From NCBI GenBank assembly GCA_934593275.1, contig CAKTQE010000004.1:1-64000 (forward strand): a DNA stretch of 64,000 nucleotides. The letters are read 5' to 3'. Within the stretch, counting starts at the first letter, position 1. Every line of letters begins with the position of its first letter. The notes under the pieces were generated by a model, which did not search any database, was not told where the DNA came from, and was given only the letters and a program-made list of their open reading frames with translations. The DNA comes from an uncultured Oscillospiraceae bacterium. GTDB taxonomy: Bacteria; Bacillota; Clostridia; Oscillospirales; Oscillospiraceae. Of this stretch, positions 8,514 to 17,398 are shown in pieces. A program made the position numbers and the translations under genes.

Positions 8514-9180
8514 CGGAATATTTGCTTCCCTTTATGGGAATTCCATCACCCTCACCGCCTTTCTGATGGCCTCTGCCCTGTCCCTGGTGCTGGGCTTCGG
8601 CATCTCCTGGGTCTATGGGAAAACCGCCGATTCTTCCCACACATTGGCCGGGGCCTTGAGCGTTCTGCCCTTTCTGGTGCAGCTGGTGATTTTGCTGGTC
8701 AACGGGAATCTGGGGGCCGGTGTGGCAGTGGCCGGAGCCTTTAGCCTGATCCGCTTCCGCTCTGCCCCCGGCTCCGCCCGGGACATTACCGCCATTTTTC
8801 TGGCCATGACCGTGGGCCTGTGCTGCGGCATGGGCTACTGCGCTCTGGCACTTCTGGCCTTTGCCGTGACCTGCGCCGTGTTCCTGATTCAAAATGCCCC
8901 GGCTCTTGACCCGGGAGACCGGGACATCCGGGTGACCGTGCCGGAAAACCTGGACTATGGCGAACTGTTTACAGACCTTTTTGAAAACTACACCAGCTTC
9001 CACCAGCTGATCCAGGTAAAAACAGTCAACATGGGGTCTTTGTTCAGGCTCCAATACCGGGTACATCTGAAGCAGCCGGAAAAAGAAAAGCAGCTGCTGG
9101 ATGCCATGCGGTGCCGCAACGGGAATCTGGAAATCTCCTGCGGCATTCCGGAAACTTCTCGACAGGGGGATTTATTATGA
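8506..9180 (+). CDS. DUF4956-family membrane protein
   Basis: A 224-residue protein with about four hydrophobic helices in its first 130 residues (for example LTAFLMASALSLVLGFGISW and IFLAMTVGLCCGMGYCALAL), then a soluble C-terminal part of about 85 residues. The FSLIRFRS stretch between helices is typical of DUF4956. ATG 8506 overlaps the VTC gene end, and the stop overlaps the lipoprotein start in ATGA, so all three are translationally coupled. Function unknown; it probably works at the membrane with the VTC-domain protein. Confidence 0.88.
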   Translation: MLNGIFASLYGNSITLTAFLMASALSLVLGFGISWVYGKTADSSHTLAGALSVLPFLVQLVILLVNGNLGAGVAVAGAFSLIRFRSAPGSARDITAIFLAMTVGLCCGMGYCALALLAFAVTCAVFLIQNAPALDPGDRDIRVTVPENLDYGELFTDLFENYTSFHQLIQVKTVNMGSLFRLQYRVHLKQPEKEKQLLDAMRCRNGNLEISCGIPETSRQGDLL

Positions 9181-10850
9181 AACTTTTGAATCTGACACTT
9201 TCCTTGGCCCTGACCCTGGGCTTGCTCACCGGCTGCGCCCCGGTTGCCTCCGGCAGTGCTTCTGCGGAAACCACCCGCCAGGAAACCGGCAGCACCACAG
9301 CAGACACTACTGCCACCCAAATCACCTTTACCGATACCGCCGTCACGGCCTCCAATAACACCGGCCTGGAAATCAACGGCACCGCCCTGACCATTGACAA
9401 AGCCGGAACTTACCTGCTCACCGGTCAATGCAGCGACGGCAGTGTCAAAGTCAAAAAAGGCGCCACCGGCGTAACCCTGGTACTAAATGGGCTGAACCTG
9501 ACCTCCAAAACCACCGCCCCCATTGTCTGCGGCAAAAGTAGCCAAGTGATCATTGAGGCAGCAGAGTCCACGGAAAACACCCTGCAAGACTCGGAAAGCA
9601 ACGCAGAGGACTCCGGGAACGCCGATGCCGAAAACGCCGTGATCAAGTGCAAAGACGGCTCCCAGGTGACTCTGACGGGAAGCGGCACCCTGAACATTCT
9701 GGCCCAGGGCAAAAACGGCATCAAATCCGGTGCCACCACCCAGGCCGAGGGAGAAGCCAGCCTGACCGTTCAAAACCTGGTGCTGAACATTGAGGCCCCC
9801 AATAACGATGCCATCAACGCAGAAGCCACCCTGAACATTGAAAGCGGCACCCTGACCCTCTCCGCCGGTGACGATGCCCTCCACAGTGATTACACTTTGA
9901 ATATCGGCTCTGAGAACACCCCAGGCCCCACCGTGACCGTTACCACCTCCAACGAGGGGCTGGAGGGTGCCACCGTCAACATTTGTTCCGGAGAAATCCA
10001 CATCACCTCCACAGATGACTGCATCAATGCCGCCAATGGGGACTTGACGGACTACTCCTACGCCATCAATATTTCCGGCGGTACCGTGTTCGCCTACAGC
10101 AGCACCGGTGACGGCTTTGACTCCAACGGGGACTTAACCATATCCGGCGGCACCGTGGCCGTTTGGACCGCCAACGGTGCGGACAACGAGCCTTTGGATG
10201 CGGACGGCACCGTAACCATTTCCGGCGGAACGGTTCTGGCCGCCGGGGGCAGCAGCGGCATGGGCATGAACCTCAACGCCCAGCAATCTTGCCTGATTTT
10301 CGGCGACGGCACCTCGGCCCAAATGGGCGGACAGCCCCAGGAACTGCCGGAGGGTACGGCCCCGGAAAAGCCGGAATTCCCGGATTCCTCGGCACCCTCG
10401 GAAGCTCCTGACCGCCCGGACAACCAGCAGGCCCCCAATGGAACCACCTCTTCCGGCACTTCGGAAGCACCGACTCCCCCGGACCAGAATGGCAAGATTC
10501 CCACGGGAGAAAAGCCCCAGGGTATGGGCGGCCCCGGAAACGCCGCAACCCTCCTGACGGAAAATAGCACCTTCTCCATTCTGGATGCCCAGGGAAATAC
10601 CCTCTATTCAGGCACCGCTCCTTGTAACACCGTATACCTTCTGTTCTCTGCCCCAGACCTCACCGATGGCACCACCGCCACCCTCTCCTCCGGTGACACG
10701 GAAACCACCGCCACAGCCCAGTCCGGCACCCTTTCCACCGGCAGAGGTGGCATGGGAAACCCTGGCGGCAACCGCCAATTCCCCCAAAACGCCGGTAACA
10801 AGGCTCCCGGCCAAAAAGCGGAGGGGCAGACCGCTCAAACTTCCAAATAA
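9177..10850 (+). CDS. Cthe_2159-like carbohydrate-binding lipoprotein
   Basis: Surface lipoprotein of 557 residues. The lipobox GLLTGC (Cys20) ends an ideal signal peptide, with a Ser/Thr-rich linker to about residue 50. Repeated beta-helix rungs follow: TLTIDKAGTYLLTGQCSDG, QVTLTGSGTLNI, ATLNIESGTLTLSAGDDALH, then SNEGLEGATVNI, STDDCINAANGD, STGDGFDSNGDLTISGGTV and a near-repeat DGTVTISGGTVLAAGG. The Asp/Asn clusters resemble the calcium sites of the Cthe_2159 family, which binds acidic polysaccharides. A Pro/Glu-rich stretch (about 385-460) and a Gly/Asn/Gln-rich tail end the protein. It is last in the operon. A partner that displays or binds an anionic polymer is a reasonable guess. Confidence 0.88.
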   Translation: MKLLNLTLSLALTLGLLTGCAPVASGSASAETTRQETGSTTADTTATQITFTDTAVTASNNTGLEINGTALTIDKAGTYLLTGQCSDGSVKVKKGATGVTLVLNGLNLTSKTTAPIVCGKSSQVIIEAAESTENTLQDSESNAEDSGNADAENAVIKCKDGSQVTLTGSGTLNILAQGKNGIKSGATTQAEGEASLTVQNLVLNIEAPNNDAINAEATLNIESGTLTLSAGDDALHSDYTLNIGSENTPGPTVTVTTSNEGLEGATVNICSGEIHITSTDDCINAANGDLTDYSYAINISGGTVFAYSSTGDGFDSNGDLTISGGTVAVWTANGADNEPLDADGTVTISGGTVLAAGGSSGMGMNLNAQQSCLIFGDGTSAQMGGQPQELPEGTAPEKPEFPDSSAPSEAPDRPDNQQAPNGTTSSGTSEAPTPPDQNGKIPTGEKPQGMGGPGNAATLLTENSTFSILDAQGNTLYSGTAPCNTVYLLFSAPDLTDGTTATLSSGDTETTATAQSGTLSTGRGGMGNPGGNRQFPQNAGNKAPGQKAEGQTAQTSK

Positions 10851-10854
10851 CGCA

Positions 10855-10892
10855 AAAAACCTTGCGGGTCAGCTTGTACCCGCAAGGTTTTT
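10855..10892. terminator. Bidirectional terminator
   Basis: AAAAACCTTGCGGGT (10855-10869) pairs with ACCCGCAAGGTTTTT (10878-10892). It separates convergent genes, and the stem carries A and T runs on both sides. Confidence 0.85.
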
Positions 10893-10916
10893 GGCATTTC
10901 TATCCGTATTTCTGCC

Positions 10917-11687
10917 TTAGTGGCAACCGTGATTGCCGCAGCCGTGGCTGCCGCAGGTGTGGCCGCCCTCGCCGTGGGCGTGGTCGTGATGGCTGCAACG
11001 GACGTTGGGGTCATAGCCCAGGTTCCCGGCCAGCAGAGCCGCCACCGCGTCATCGGCATTGCCGCTGACACCGCCATACAGCCGGATGCCCGCCTCGGCC
11101 AGGGCCATCTGGGCACCGCCGCCGATACCGCCGCAAATCAGGGTATCCACGCCCTCACCCATCAGGAAGCCCGCCAGCGCACCGTGGCCGCTGCCGTTGG
11201 TGTCCAAAACCTTCACACGCAGGACCTTACCATCCTCGATCTCGTAAATCTTAAACTGCTCCGTATGGCCGAAATGCTGAAAAATCTCCCCGTGGTCATA
11301 GGTTACTGCTACTTTCATGCTCCATACTCCTTTGTTTTCATTTTGATTTTTGTCCGTTTCATAGGGTTCACACTGGCCGCAAAAAGGCTTTTCCATCCCT
11401 CCACAGACCCGGTAGTTCCCACCGGCAATTCGAAGGGACCTGCCATATACCAGACAGGCAGCGATTTTCCGCCGTGCGCTTTCGTAAACCTCCTGCACCG
11501 TGGAGCGGGAAATATCCATCTGCCTGGCACAGGCCTCCTGGGTACACGCCTCCAAATCCAGCAGCCGGATCACCTCATATTCATCCAACGTCATCTGAAT
11601 CGGGGCATCCCCCCGCTTCCCCTCAGGAGAAAAACAATCCACCTGAGGCAGCACACAAATCCTGCGGCATCTCTGGGGTCTTGGCAC
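10917..11687 (-). CDS. DUF134 (HTH) - NifX/NifB-type cofactor-binding fusion protein
   Basis: A 256-residue two-part protein. Residues 1-105 are a DUF134 domain: MPRPQRCRRICVLP, then a helix-turn-helix-like segment (LDEYEVIRLLDLEACTQEAC, QMDISRSTVQEVYESARRKI) and a Cys cluster (CGGMEKPFCGQCE). Residues 123-230 are a dinitrogenase iron-molybdenum cofactor domain (MKVAVTYDHGEIFQHFGHTE, ICGGIGGGAQMAL). The tail is a His/Cys-rich metal-binding sequence (HHDHAHGEGGHTCG...). A GGAG and an internal ATG 11319 precede the second domain, so it may also be made alone. No nitrogenase genes are nearby; an iron-sulfur or metal-handling regulator is more likely (inference). Confidence 0.88.
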   Translation of the reverse strand: MPRPQRCRRICVLPQVDCFSPEGKRGDAPIQMTLDEYEVIRLLDLEACTQEACARQMDISRSTVQEVYESARRKIAACLVYGRSLRIAGGNYRVCGGMEKPFCGQCEPYETDKNQNENKGVWSMKVAVTYDHGEIFQHFGHTEQFKIYEIEDGKVLRVKVLDTNGSGHGALAGFLMGEGVDTLICGGIGGGAQMALAEAGIRLYGGVSGNADDAVAALLAGNLGYDPNVRCSHHDHAHGEGGHTCGSHGCGNHGCH

Positions 11688-11740
11688 CTGTAGGCCTCCT
11701 TTATTTCCGGTATATACCGATTATAATTCTTTTGATGTGA

Positions 11741-12017
11741 AAAATCAAGGGGGAGTTTTGAAAACAGTCATCGCTGGCACCTGACTTTATATCTGTAAAT
11801 AGGACAAATGCTCCGGAACTTCTTGCATTATCCATTGCTCTTTGCTACTATAATGGTGTACATCGGTAATTTGTCCAATATAATGGACCAATTCAACTGT
11901 AAAATAAAAAAGGACTCCCGAGGGAGGCACTTCGTAAAGAAGCGTCTCCCTCGGCTTTTGTAGTCAGCCGGGATGATTGGATTATAGGTATAATCAATCA
12001 TATTGGAGAATTGCACA
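11741..12017. other. AT-rich left edge of the foreign island
   Basis: No supported gene. GC content drops visibly here. The segment has a short palindrome GTCCA-ATATAA-TGGAC near 11872 and a terminator-like hairpin at about 11912-11955 (CCGAGGGAG paired with CTCCCTCGG, then CTTTTG). Confidence 0.5.
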
Positions 12018-12394
12018 ATGGTCAAGTATATTTACGACAAGTGCAACGGACTTTGGTATGAACTGCAAGTGGACTACTATCTACCCTGTCTGAAGCTTCC
12101 GGAAGAACCTGAGGTATACATCGGCATTTGGGGACAACGGCACCGACACGATCTCAAAGCTCGCCGCTGGGTGCTGTATGCCTCTCTGCTCACCAGATGA
12201 AAGCTGAACAATTATCTTGTTGATATTGACCAGTAGGTGAGAGATATGTTTTCTCGGTTTGTAAAACAGGTTGTTGAACACGAATGTGTATCCGAACAAC
12301 AAAAGTAGATAACCAAATGGAGTTAGTTGCTCGCATGAATAACATCTGCAGCAGAGTTGCAGAAATTGTGAATAACGATATAATTTGTACCTAA
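12018..12394 (+). pseudogene. Decayed TnpV-like transposon protein gene
   Basis: The frame from ATG 12018 reads YYLPCLKLPEEPEVYIGIWG and QRHRHDLKARRWVLYASLLT, the recognisable start of the small TnpV proteins found in clostridial mobile elements. An early TGA follows at 12198. The same frame then continues KLNNYLVDID, TAG, VRDMFSRFVKQVVEHE, with further stops. A frame change leads to MNNICSRVAEIVNNDIICT ending at 12394, which matches the usual TnpV C-terminus. At least three stops and one frameshift make it non-functional. It marks the left part of the island as mobile-element debris. Confidence 0.8.
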
Positions 12395-12507
12395 GATTTC
12401 ACGGCAATATGGGAAAATCTCTGCCGCTATTTTTTTCATATTAAACAAACAAAAGCGAGAGCACTTTCTTAATTCGAAAACAAATTAAACTTTCGTGAAA
12501 TTAATTG

Positions 12508-12536
12508 TTGTATTTATGTATTTCCTGTGGCATAAT
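12508..12536 (+). promoter_or_regulatory. Predicted promoter of the HTH-methyltransferase operon
   Basis: TTGTAT at 12508-12513 and CATAAT at 12531-12536 have a 17-base spacer, 40 bases before the HTH gene. Confidence 0.55.
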
Positions 12537-12575
12537 ATAGGAGTATAAATTTATTACTTATTTGAGGGGTGCGCC

Positions 12576-12794
12576 ATGGCTGTAAGTTATAATAAATTGT
12601 GGAAACTTCTTATTGATAAGAATATGAAGAAAAAAGAACTTGGCGAAGCGGCGGGAATAAGTAATACGCTGATCGCAAAACTCGGCAAAAACGAGAATGT
12701 TACAGTCGAAGCGTTAGTTAAGATATGTGCTGCTCTTGATTGTAAAATAGAAGATATTATGGAATTGATTCCTGATGAGAAACAAGCAATATAA
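12576..12794 (+). CDS. Small Cro/CI-type HTH regulator
   Basis: A 72-residue XRE-family protein made almost only of the helix-turn-helix: MAVSYNKLWKLLIDKNMKKK, ELGEAAGISNTLIAKLGKNE, VTVEALVKICAALDCKIEDI. Ribosome site GAGGGG. It lies 16 bases before the methyltransferase gene on the same strand, the position of a controller protein in a type II restriction-modification operon. Autoregulation and timing of nuclease expression are inference. Confidence 0.9.
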   Translation: MAVSYNKLWKLLIDKNMKKKELGEAAGISNTLIAKLGKNENVTVEALVKICAALDCKIEDIMELIPDEKQAI

Positions 12795-12810
12795 GGAAAG
12801 GGTATAAAAA

Positions 12811-15402
12811 ATGGAAACATTAAAAGAGCCTACATATATTAGCTTGTTTAGTAGTGCCGGTATCGGCTGTTACGGATTCAAGTTAGAGGGGTTCGAGTGT
12901 ATTGCTACTAACGAACTTATTGCAAGAAGATTAGAAATTCAAAAATTCAATAAGAAATGCAAATACGAGAGTGGATATATTTGCGGTGATATTACAGAAG
13001 AATCCACAAAAAATGCACTTTATGAACAAATCTCTCTTTGGGAGAAAAAAGAGGGGCTTTCCCGTGTTGATGTTGTGGTTGCTACTCCCCCTTGTCAAGG
13101 TATGTCTGTAGCAAATCACAAAAAGAGTGAAACTGAGATTGTTCGCAACTCTTTGGTTATTGAATCCATTAAAATCATCAAGCAGATAAATCCTCGTTTC
13201 TTTATTTTTGAAAATGTACCTGCTTTTATGAAAACAATCTGCACAGATATTGATGGCGAACATAAGACTATTGCAGATGCAATTGAAAACAATTTAGGAC
13301 AGGCATACTCTTATACCTCCCGTGTGATTAATTTCAAAAACTTCGGTGCTTGCTCAAGTCGTCAGCGCACTGTTGTTATTGGTGTGTCTAAAGATTTTGC
13401 CGATGAAGTTTCTCCAATCGAATTATATCCGGATCTTCTTAAGGAACGTACATTAAGAGAGGTAATTGGCAATTTGAAGCCATTGAAAGAATTCGGTGAA
13501 ATCGATGAATGTGATATTTACCATTCTTTTAGAACTTACCCTGAACATATGAGGACGTGGATTTCAGATATAAAAGAGGGACAATCTGCATTTGATAATG
13601 CCGATGATTCCAAAAAGCCACATCGTGTAGTTGATGGAAAAATAGTTATCAATCAACGCAAAAATGCAGATAAATACACTCGTCAATATTGGGATAAGGT
13701 TGGCCCGTGTATTCACACAAGAAACGATCAAATGGCAAGCCAAAACACAGTCCATCCTTGTGATGATAGAGTTTTCAGTATAAGAGAACTTATGCTAATG
13801 ATGACCGTTCCCTATTCGTTCAAGTGGGTAGAAACTGATCTTGATGTTTTGAATGGTCTGTCTACTGAACAAAAGAGAGCATTTTTGAAGAAAGAGGAAC
13901 TCAAGATTCGCCAATCATTAGGTGAGGCGGTTCCTACGGTGATTTTCCAATCAATAGCAAAGAAGATTTCTGAGGCATTGAAGCATTCACCTCTTAACAC
14001 TGCAACTATCAATAAAGTAGTATCCTCCAATAAATTATCTGAAGTTGATAATTTGAAGAACTTTATTGTTAAAAACCCTATGAATTTGTCAGCTGCCACA
14101 TTGGGAAAAATTGCAGAAATGGCTAATACGAGCCGTACAGATAATGCGGCATTTTTTACAAGTAAAACCCTTATAACAGAAATGATGAAAGCATTGCCGG
14201 ATACCGATAAGGAAACCGTTCGTATTCTTGAACCGTCAGTTGGCGTTGGCAATTTTCTTCCTCTGATTATCAAAAAATTCGAGGGAAAAAGAATAAGCCT
14301 TGATGTGGTAGATATTGACGAACACAGTCTGGAATTTGCTAAGTTGATATTAAAATATTATAAGATTCCCGATACTTGCACAATCAATTATATTCACGAT
14401 GATTTTCTGCTTCATAATTTTGAAAAAAAGTATGATTACATAATTGGAAATCCGCCTTTCTTTAAAATGAAATCAAATAATACACTGCTGAGTATTTATC
14501 GTCATAATGCAGTCAACAAAGTAACAACCAACATTTGCTCATTCTTTTTAGACAAAGCAATTAATCTCGGTAATTATGTAGCTTTGGTTTTTCCGAAATT
14601 TTTGTTGAACACACCTGAGTTCGCTCAAACAAGAAATTATCTCTCGGAAAAGGCTGTTGAATGTATTATTGACTTTGGAGAAAAAGGATTCCCCGGCGTT
14701 CTCGTGGAGACTTTAGCAATCTTTATTAACAATCTTGCTCGCCCGTCTAACACACGAGTTGCCTCCATTACACACGGCAAATATATGTTTCAATCCCAAA
14801 AGTATATCTTTGATGATAAGCTTCCGTATTGGATTATTTATCGTGATGTGCAATTTGATTCAGTTTGTAAAAAGCTTGATTTCAATGTTTTCAAAGTTTT
14901 TAGGGATAGACAAATCACAAATAGTCAGTTGTCCAGTTCCGGACATGTTCGCGTGTTGAAATCCCGTAATATAAGCGATGACGGTAAGGAAATCATTGAT
15001 ATAAGTGATTATGATTCCTATATTGATTACAATGCATTAAAAAAATTAGCAGTGTTTGAATATTTGGATCGAGATGATGTGTATTTGACACCGAATATGA
15101 CATATAAGCCTCGTATGATGAAAAAGCCTAAAAACTGCGTTGTAAATGGTTCACTGGCGATTCTAATTCCTAAAAAGGACATTGTTCTAACTGATAAACA
15201 ACTGGAGTTTTTCTCTACCGAGGAATATCGGGAGTTTTATCATATTGCAAGAAATTATCAAACAAGATCATTAAATGTTGATGCTTGTTCGGTTTTCTTC
15301 TACGGATTACTAAGAGATAAAAGCAAAAAATCGCCTATAATCGAAAAGTTTAATGAGCAGGACAACTCTGCACAGTTAACTATTTTCGAGTATATGAAAT
15401 GA
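12811..15402 (+). CDS. Fused DNA cytosine-5 and adenine-N6 methyltransferase
   Basis: An 863-residue protein with two methyltransferase domains. Residues 1-395 are a C5-cytosine enzyme: motif I LFSSAGIGCYGF, motif IV ATPPCQGMS with catalytic Cys95, motif VI FIFENVP, motif VIII SSRQRTVVIGV, and a C-terminal RELMLMMTVP/GEAVPTVIFQSIA region. Residues about 430-700 are an N6-adenine enzyme: ILEPSVGVGNF near 472 for AdoMet and IIGNPPFFK with NPPF at 547-550. The last 150 residues resemble a target-recognition region. It is nine bases upstream of the HNH gene. Codon use is AT-rich, unlike its chromosomal neighbours, indicating transfer. Which strand or site each domain methylates cannot be read from sequence. 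Confidence 0.9.
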   Translation: METLKEPTYISLFSSAGIGCYGFKLEGFECIATNELIARRLEIQKFNKKCKYESGYICGDITEESTKNALYEQISLWEKKEGLSRVDVVVATPPCQGMSVANHKKSETEIVRNSLVIESIKIIKQINPRFFIFENVPAFMKTICTDIDGEHKTIADAIENNLGQAYSYTSRVINFKNFGACSSRQRTVVIGVSKDFADEVSPIELYPDLLKERTLREVIGNLKPLKEFGEIDECDIYHSFRTYPEHMRTWISDIKEGQSAFDNADDSKKPHRVVDGKIVINQRKNADKYTRQYWDKVGPCIHTRNDQMASQNTVHPCDDRVFSIRELMLMMTVPYSFKWVETDLDVLNGLSTEQKRAFLKKEELKIRQSLGEAVPTVIFQSIAKKISEALKHSPLNTATINKVVSSNKLSEVDNLKNFIVKNPMNLSAATLGKIAEMANTSRTDNAAFFTSKTLITEMMKALPDTDKETVRILEPSVGVGNFLPLIIKKFEGKRISLDVVDIDEHSLEFAKLILKYYKIPDTCTINYIHDDFLLHNFEKKYDYIIGNPPFFKMKSNNTLLSIYRHNAVNKVTTNICSFFLDKAINLGNYVALVFPKFLLNTPEFAQTRNYLSEKAVECIIDFGEKGFPGVLVETLAIFINNLARPSNTRVASITHGKYMFQSQKYIFDDKLPYWIIYRDVQFDSVCKKLDFNVFKVFRDRQITNSQLSSSGHVRVLKSRNISDDGKEIIDISDYDSYIDYNALKKLAVFEYLDRDDVYLTPNMTYKPRMMKKPKNCVVNGSLAILIPKKDIVLTDKQLEFFSTEEYREFYHIARNYQTRSLNVDACSVFFYGLLRDKSKKSPIIEKFNEQDNSAQLTIFEYMK

Positions 15403-15411
15403 GGGTAAGAT

Positions 15412-16635
15412 ATGTTGACACAACAAGCAATTATCGATTTTTGTAATCAATATGACTATGACATAAGAAAATCGGGCAACGGTAGATGGATAGACCAAAA
15501 GTGTGCGGCTGATGTTGTAACTGTTATTGCAGACTGCATATATAACTATGCATTAGAAGATGATGACGGCATATTTACATCAGCCGATATATGGCATTAT
15601 AAATATGCAGTTGAAAATGTTGAAGCGATTTTCAAAAAGCCTGGTGTTGAAAATGAGGCTGCAAGAAGTGAATACGATAAGTTCTTTCAACAACCAATGG
15701 AAATGCTTGCAAACGCTCGTGTTCTTACAAAGGCAAAGCAAGGAAATAGAAATTTCTATCAGGTGAATAATTTTGAGGTGTTGGAGTATATTGCGTTGCG
15801 TGAGCGCAATGCTCTATTCTTCCTCAAAACTTATATTGAAAAAGTCCTAGTGGATAGCGGAATATATGCCGTTTTTGAAGAGTTTTTCAGATTGCAAACG
15901 AAAGAATCTTATGAAACAGTCAAAAGCACGTTTTCAACATTTATAATCAACAACACGAACATCAATGGCGTTGTTGAATGTAATCGTATTTTTATCAAAG
16001 TGCTAAATCCGTTAGCCTACTTTAAGAACTCTTGCGGTACAGAAAGAGGCAGATTATCCGAGCAAAATATCACGTATGATATGCTTATGTATAATCGAAA
16101 TAACTTCAGGGATATTTATGCTGATAAACCTAAAGGTGTCACGAGAAAAGAATATGCGGTCGCACACCCCGTTGAAGTGAACGAAGCTTATTACCACTAT
16201 CAGTCTGCTAAGGCGAAAAGATTTTTGCGTCTGTTCAATGATCAAAATCGTGGTGGACAAACTGAGCATCTTGAGGCATCACATATGGCAGATAGAGCAA
16301 TTCATATGCATCATATTTTTCCTGAATCTATCTATCCTGAGATCTGCTACTATTTGGAAAACATAATTGCTCTTACGCCCACACAGCATCTTAATTATGC
16401 ACATCCCAATGGACATACCCAAGAAATTGACGAACAGTATCAGCATTTACTGTTGCTCTCTAAAGCAGGTAGAATTCACGAGAATTTAACTGACGCTGCT
16501 GTAGAGAAAATCTATGAGTTTTCTAATTTCTTATTTGTGCTCAACGTTGGCTTTGACAACGATGATGTATTAGATATTGCTGATATGGATTTCTGTGCGG
16601 TTATCAACGCAATCAATGTACATTATACAGCGTAA
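15412..16635 (+). CDS. HNH-family nuclease, probable restriction enzyme
   Basis: A 407-residue protein. The C-terminal third carries an HNH-like core: AIHMHHIFPESIYP (H298, H300, H301) followed by NIIALTPTQHLNYAHPNGH, supplying the N and final H. The first 280 residues have no motif I recognise and may hold DNA recognition. The gene follows the dual methyltransferase by nine bases and has the same AT-rich composition, which supports the restriction role. A plain HNH protein of other function cannot be excluded. Confidence 0.78.
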   Translation: MLTQQAIIDFCNQYDYDIRKSGNGRWIDQKCAADVVTVIADCIYNYALEDDDGIFTSADIWHYKYAVENVEAIFKKPGVENEAARSEYDKFFQQPMEMLANARVLTKAKQGNRNFYQVNNFEVLEYIALRERNALFFLKTYIEKVLVDSGIYAVFEEFFRLQTKESYETVKSTFSTFIINNTNINGVVECNRIFIKVLNPLAYFKNSCGTERGRLSEQNITYDMLMYNRNNFRDIYADKPKGVTRKEYAVAHPVEVNEAYYHYQSAKAKRFLRLFNDQNRGGQTEHLEASHMADRAIHMHHIFPESIYPEICYYLENIIALTPTQHLNYAHPNGHTQEIDEQYQHLLLLSKAGRIHENLTDAAVEKIYEFSNFLFVLNVGFDNDDVLDIADMDFCAVINAINVHYTA

Positions 16636-16646
16636 AGGAGAACGTT

Positions 16647-17153
16647 ATGGTGAAGTTAGATTATAGAACAAACAATCCCCGTTGGGGATTGAGAGGAATG
16701 AAATTTGAAGATTGGGAAGGTTTTTCTTTTACTTTAGGGTATCTTTCCAACCTTGATCACTACAACAATAAACACCCTTATGCCCGCAACGCTAACATTT
16801 CCGTTCATATCGAGGGGAACAATGAGCAAGGTGCTTGGGATAAAGAAGGACGAATTCACTATTATGGTTCCCTTAGTAGCCTGCAAAACACTTTTAGTCA
16901 CCTATATGCTTGCAGTAGTGCAGGAACCGGAAGAATAACTAGAAGAATCAATTCTAACGGGTACATTCTCTCTTTGATAAACGATTTTGATTTTGAAGTT
17001 CATACCTATCCCGGATACACAACAGCTGATGTATTTCCTCCAGAAGCTGAAATTGTAGAAAGCCATTTAAGACGTCATCTCATGAATAGATGCTTAACTA
17101 ATTCGCAGATTAACGCATGTATTGATAGCTTTGTTGCAGGATATAACTTATAA
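16647..17153 (+). CDS. Unknown 168-residue protein of the restriction cassette
   Basis: I do not recognise this protein. It starts 11 bases after the HNH gene behind AAAGGAG, so it is probably the last cistron of the operon. It is rich in aromatic residues and Asn (WGLRGMKFEDWEGFSFTLGY, LSNLDHYNNKHPYARN) and has no signal peptide or transmembrane segment. The sequence HIEGNNEQGAWDKEGRIHYY could form beta strands. Conserved placement would suggest a partner of the nuclease or a defence accessory; that is inference. Confidence 0.75.
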   Translation: MVKLDYRTNNPRWGLRGMKFEDWEGFSFTLGYLSNLDHYNNKHPYARNANISVHIEGNNEQGAWDKEGRIHYYGSLSSLQNTFSHLYACSSAGTGRITRRINSNGYILSLINDFDFEVHTYPGYTTADVFPPEAEIVESHLRRHLMNRCLTNSQINACIDSFVAGYNL

Positions 17154-17169
17154 AAGGACATGCCGCTGA

Positions 17170-17301
17170 GTGCAAATAATCGATTTTTTATCTTATACTG
17201 AAAATTTTCAACCGAAAGAAGAAAACGATAAGAAATCAGTAAAATCCAAAAAGGTTCGCACAAAAGCAAAGTCTATTTATGATGGAATCAAACACTATTG
17301 A
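17170..17301 (+). pseudogene. Possible 3' remnant of an island gene (43 codons)
   Basis: The frame from GTG 17170 gives a lysine-rich tail (YTENFQPKEENDKK, KKVRTKAKSIYDGIKHY) ending in TGA at 17299. It reads like the C-terminus of a larger AT-rich gene. No good start lies upstream, because TGA precedes the GTG. It sits at the right edge of the foreign island, just before the ychF promoter. Confidence 0.35.
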
Positions 17302-17326
17302 AACACCCCCCGTTTTATGGTATACT
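17298..17326 (+). promoter_or_regulatory. Sigma-A promoter of ychF
   Basis: TTGAAA at 17298-17303 and TATACT at 17321-17326 with a 17-base spacer. Confidence 0.75.
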
Positions 17327-17398
17327 AAACCATCATCATGAACCTGGTTTTCCTGTATACGGGAGATACCTGAGAGAATAAAGGAGATTTTAAGCCAT

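Noticed and set aside
10917..11687. Nitrogenase-related gene cluster
   Set aside because: Only the NifX-type domain is present; no nifHDK, nifB or nifEN genes are nearby.
11828..12025. 65-codon minus-strand frame in the island edge
   Set aside because: It runs through a terminator-like hairpin and has no start signal or family resemblance.
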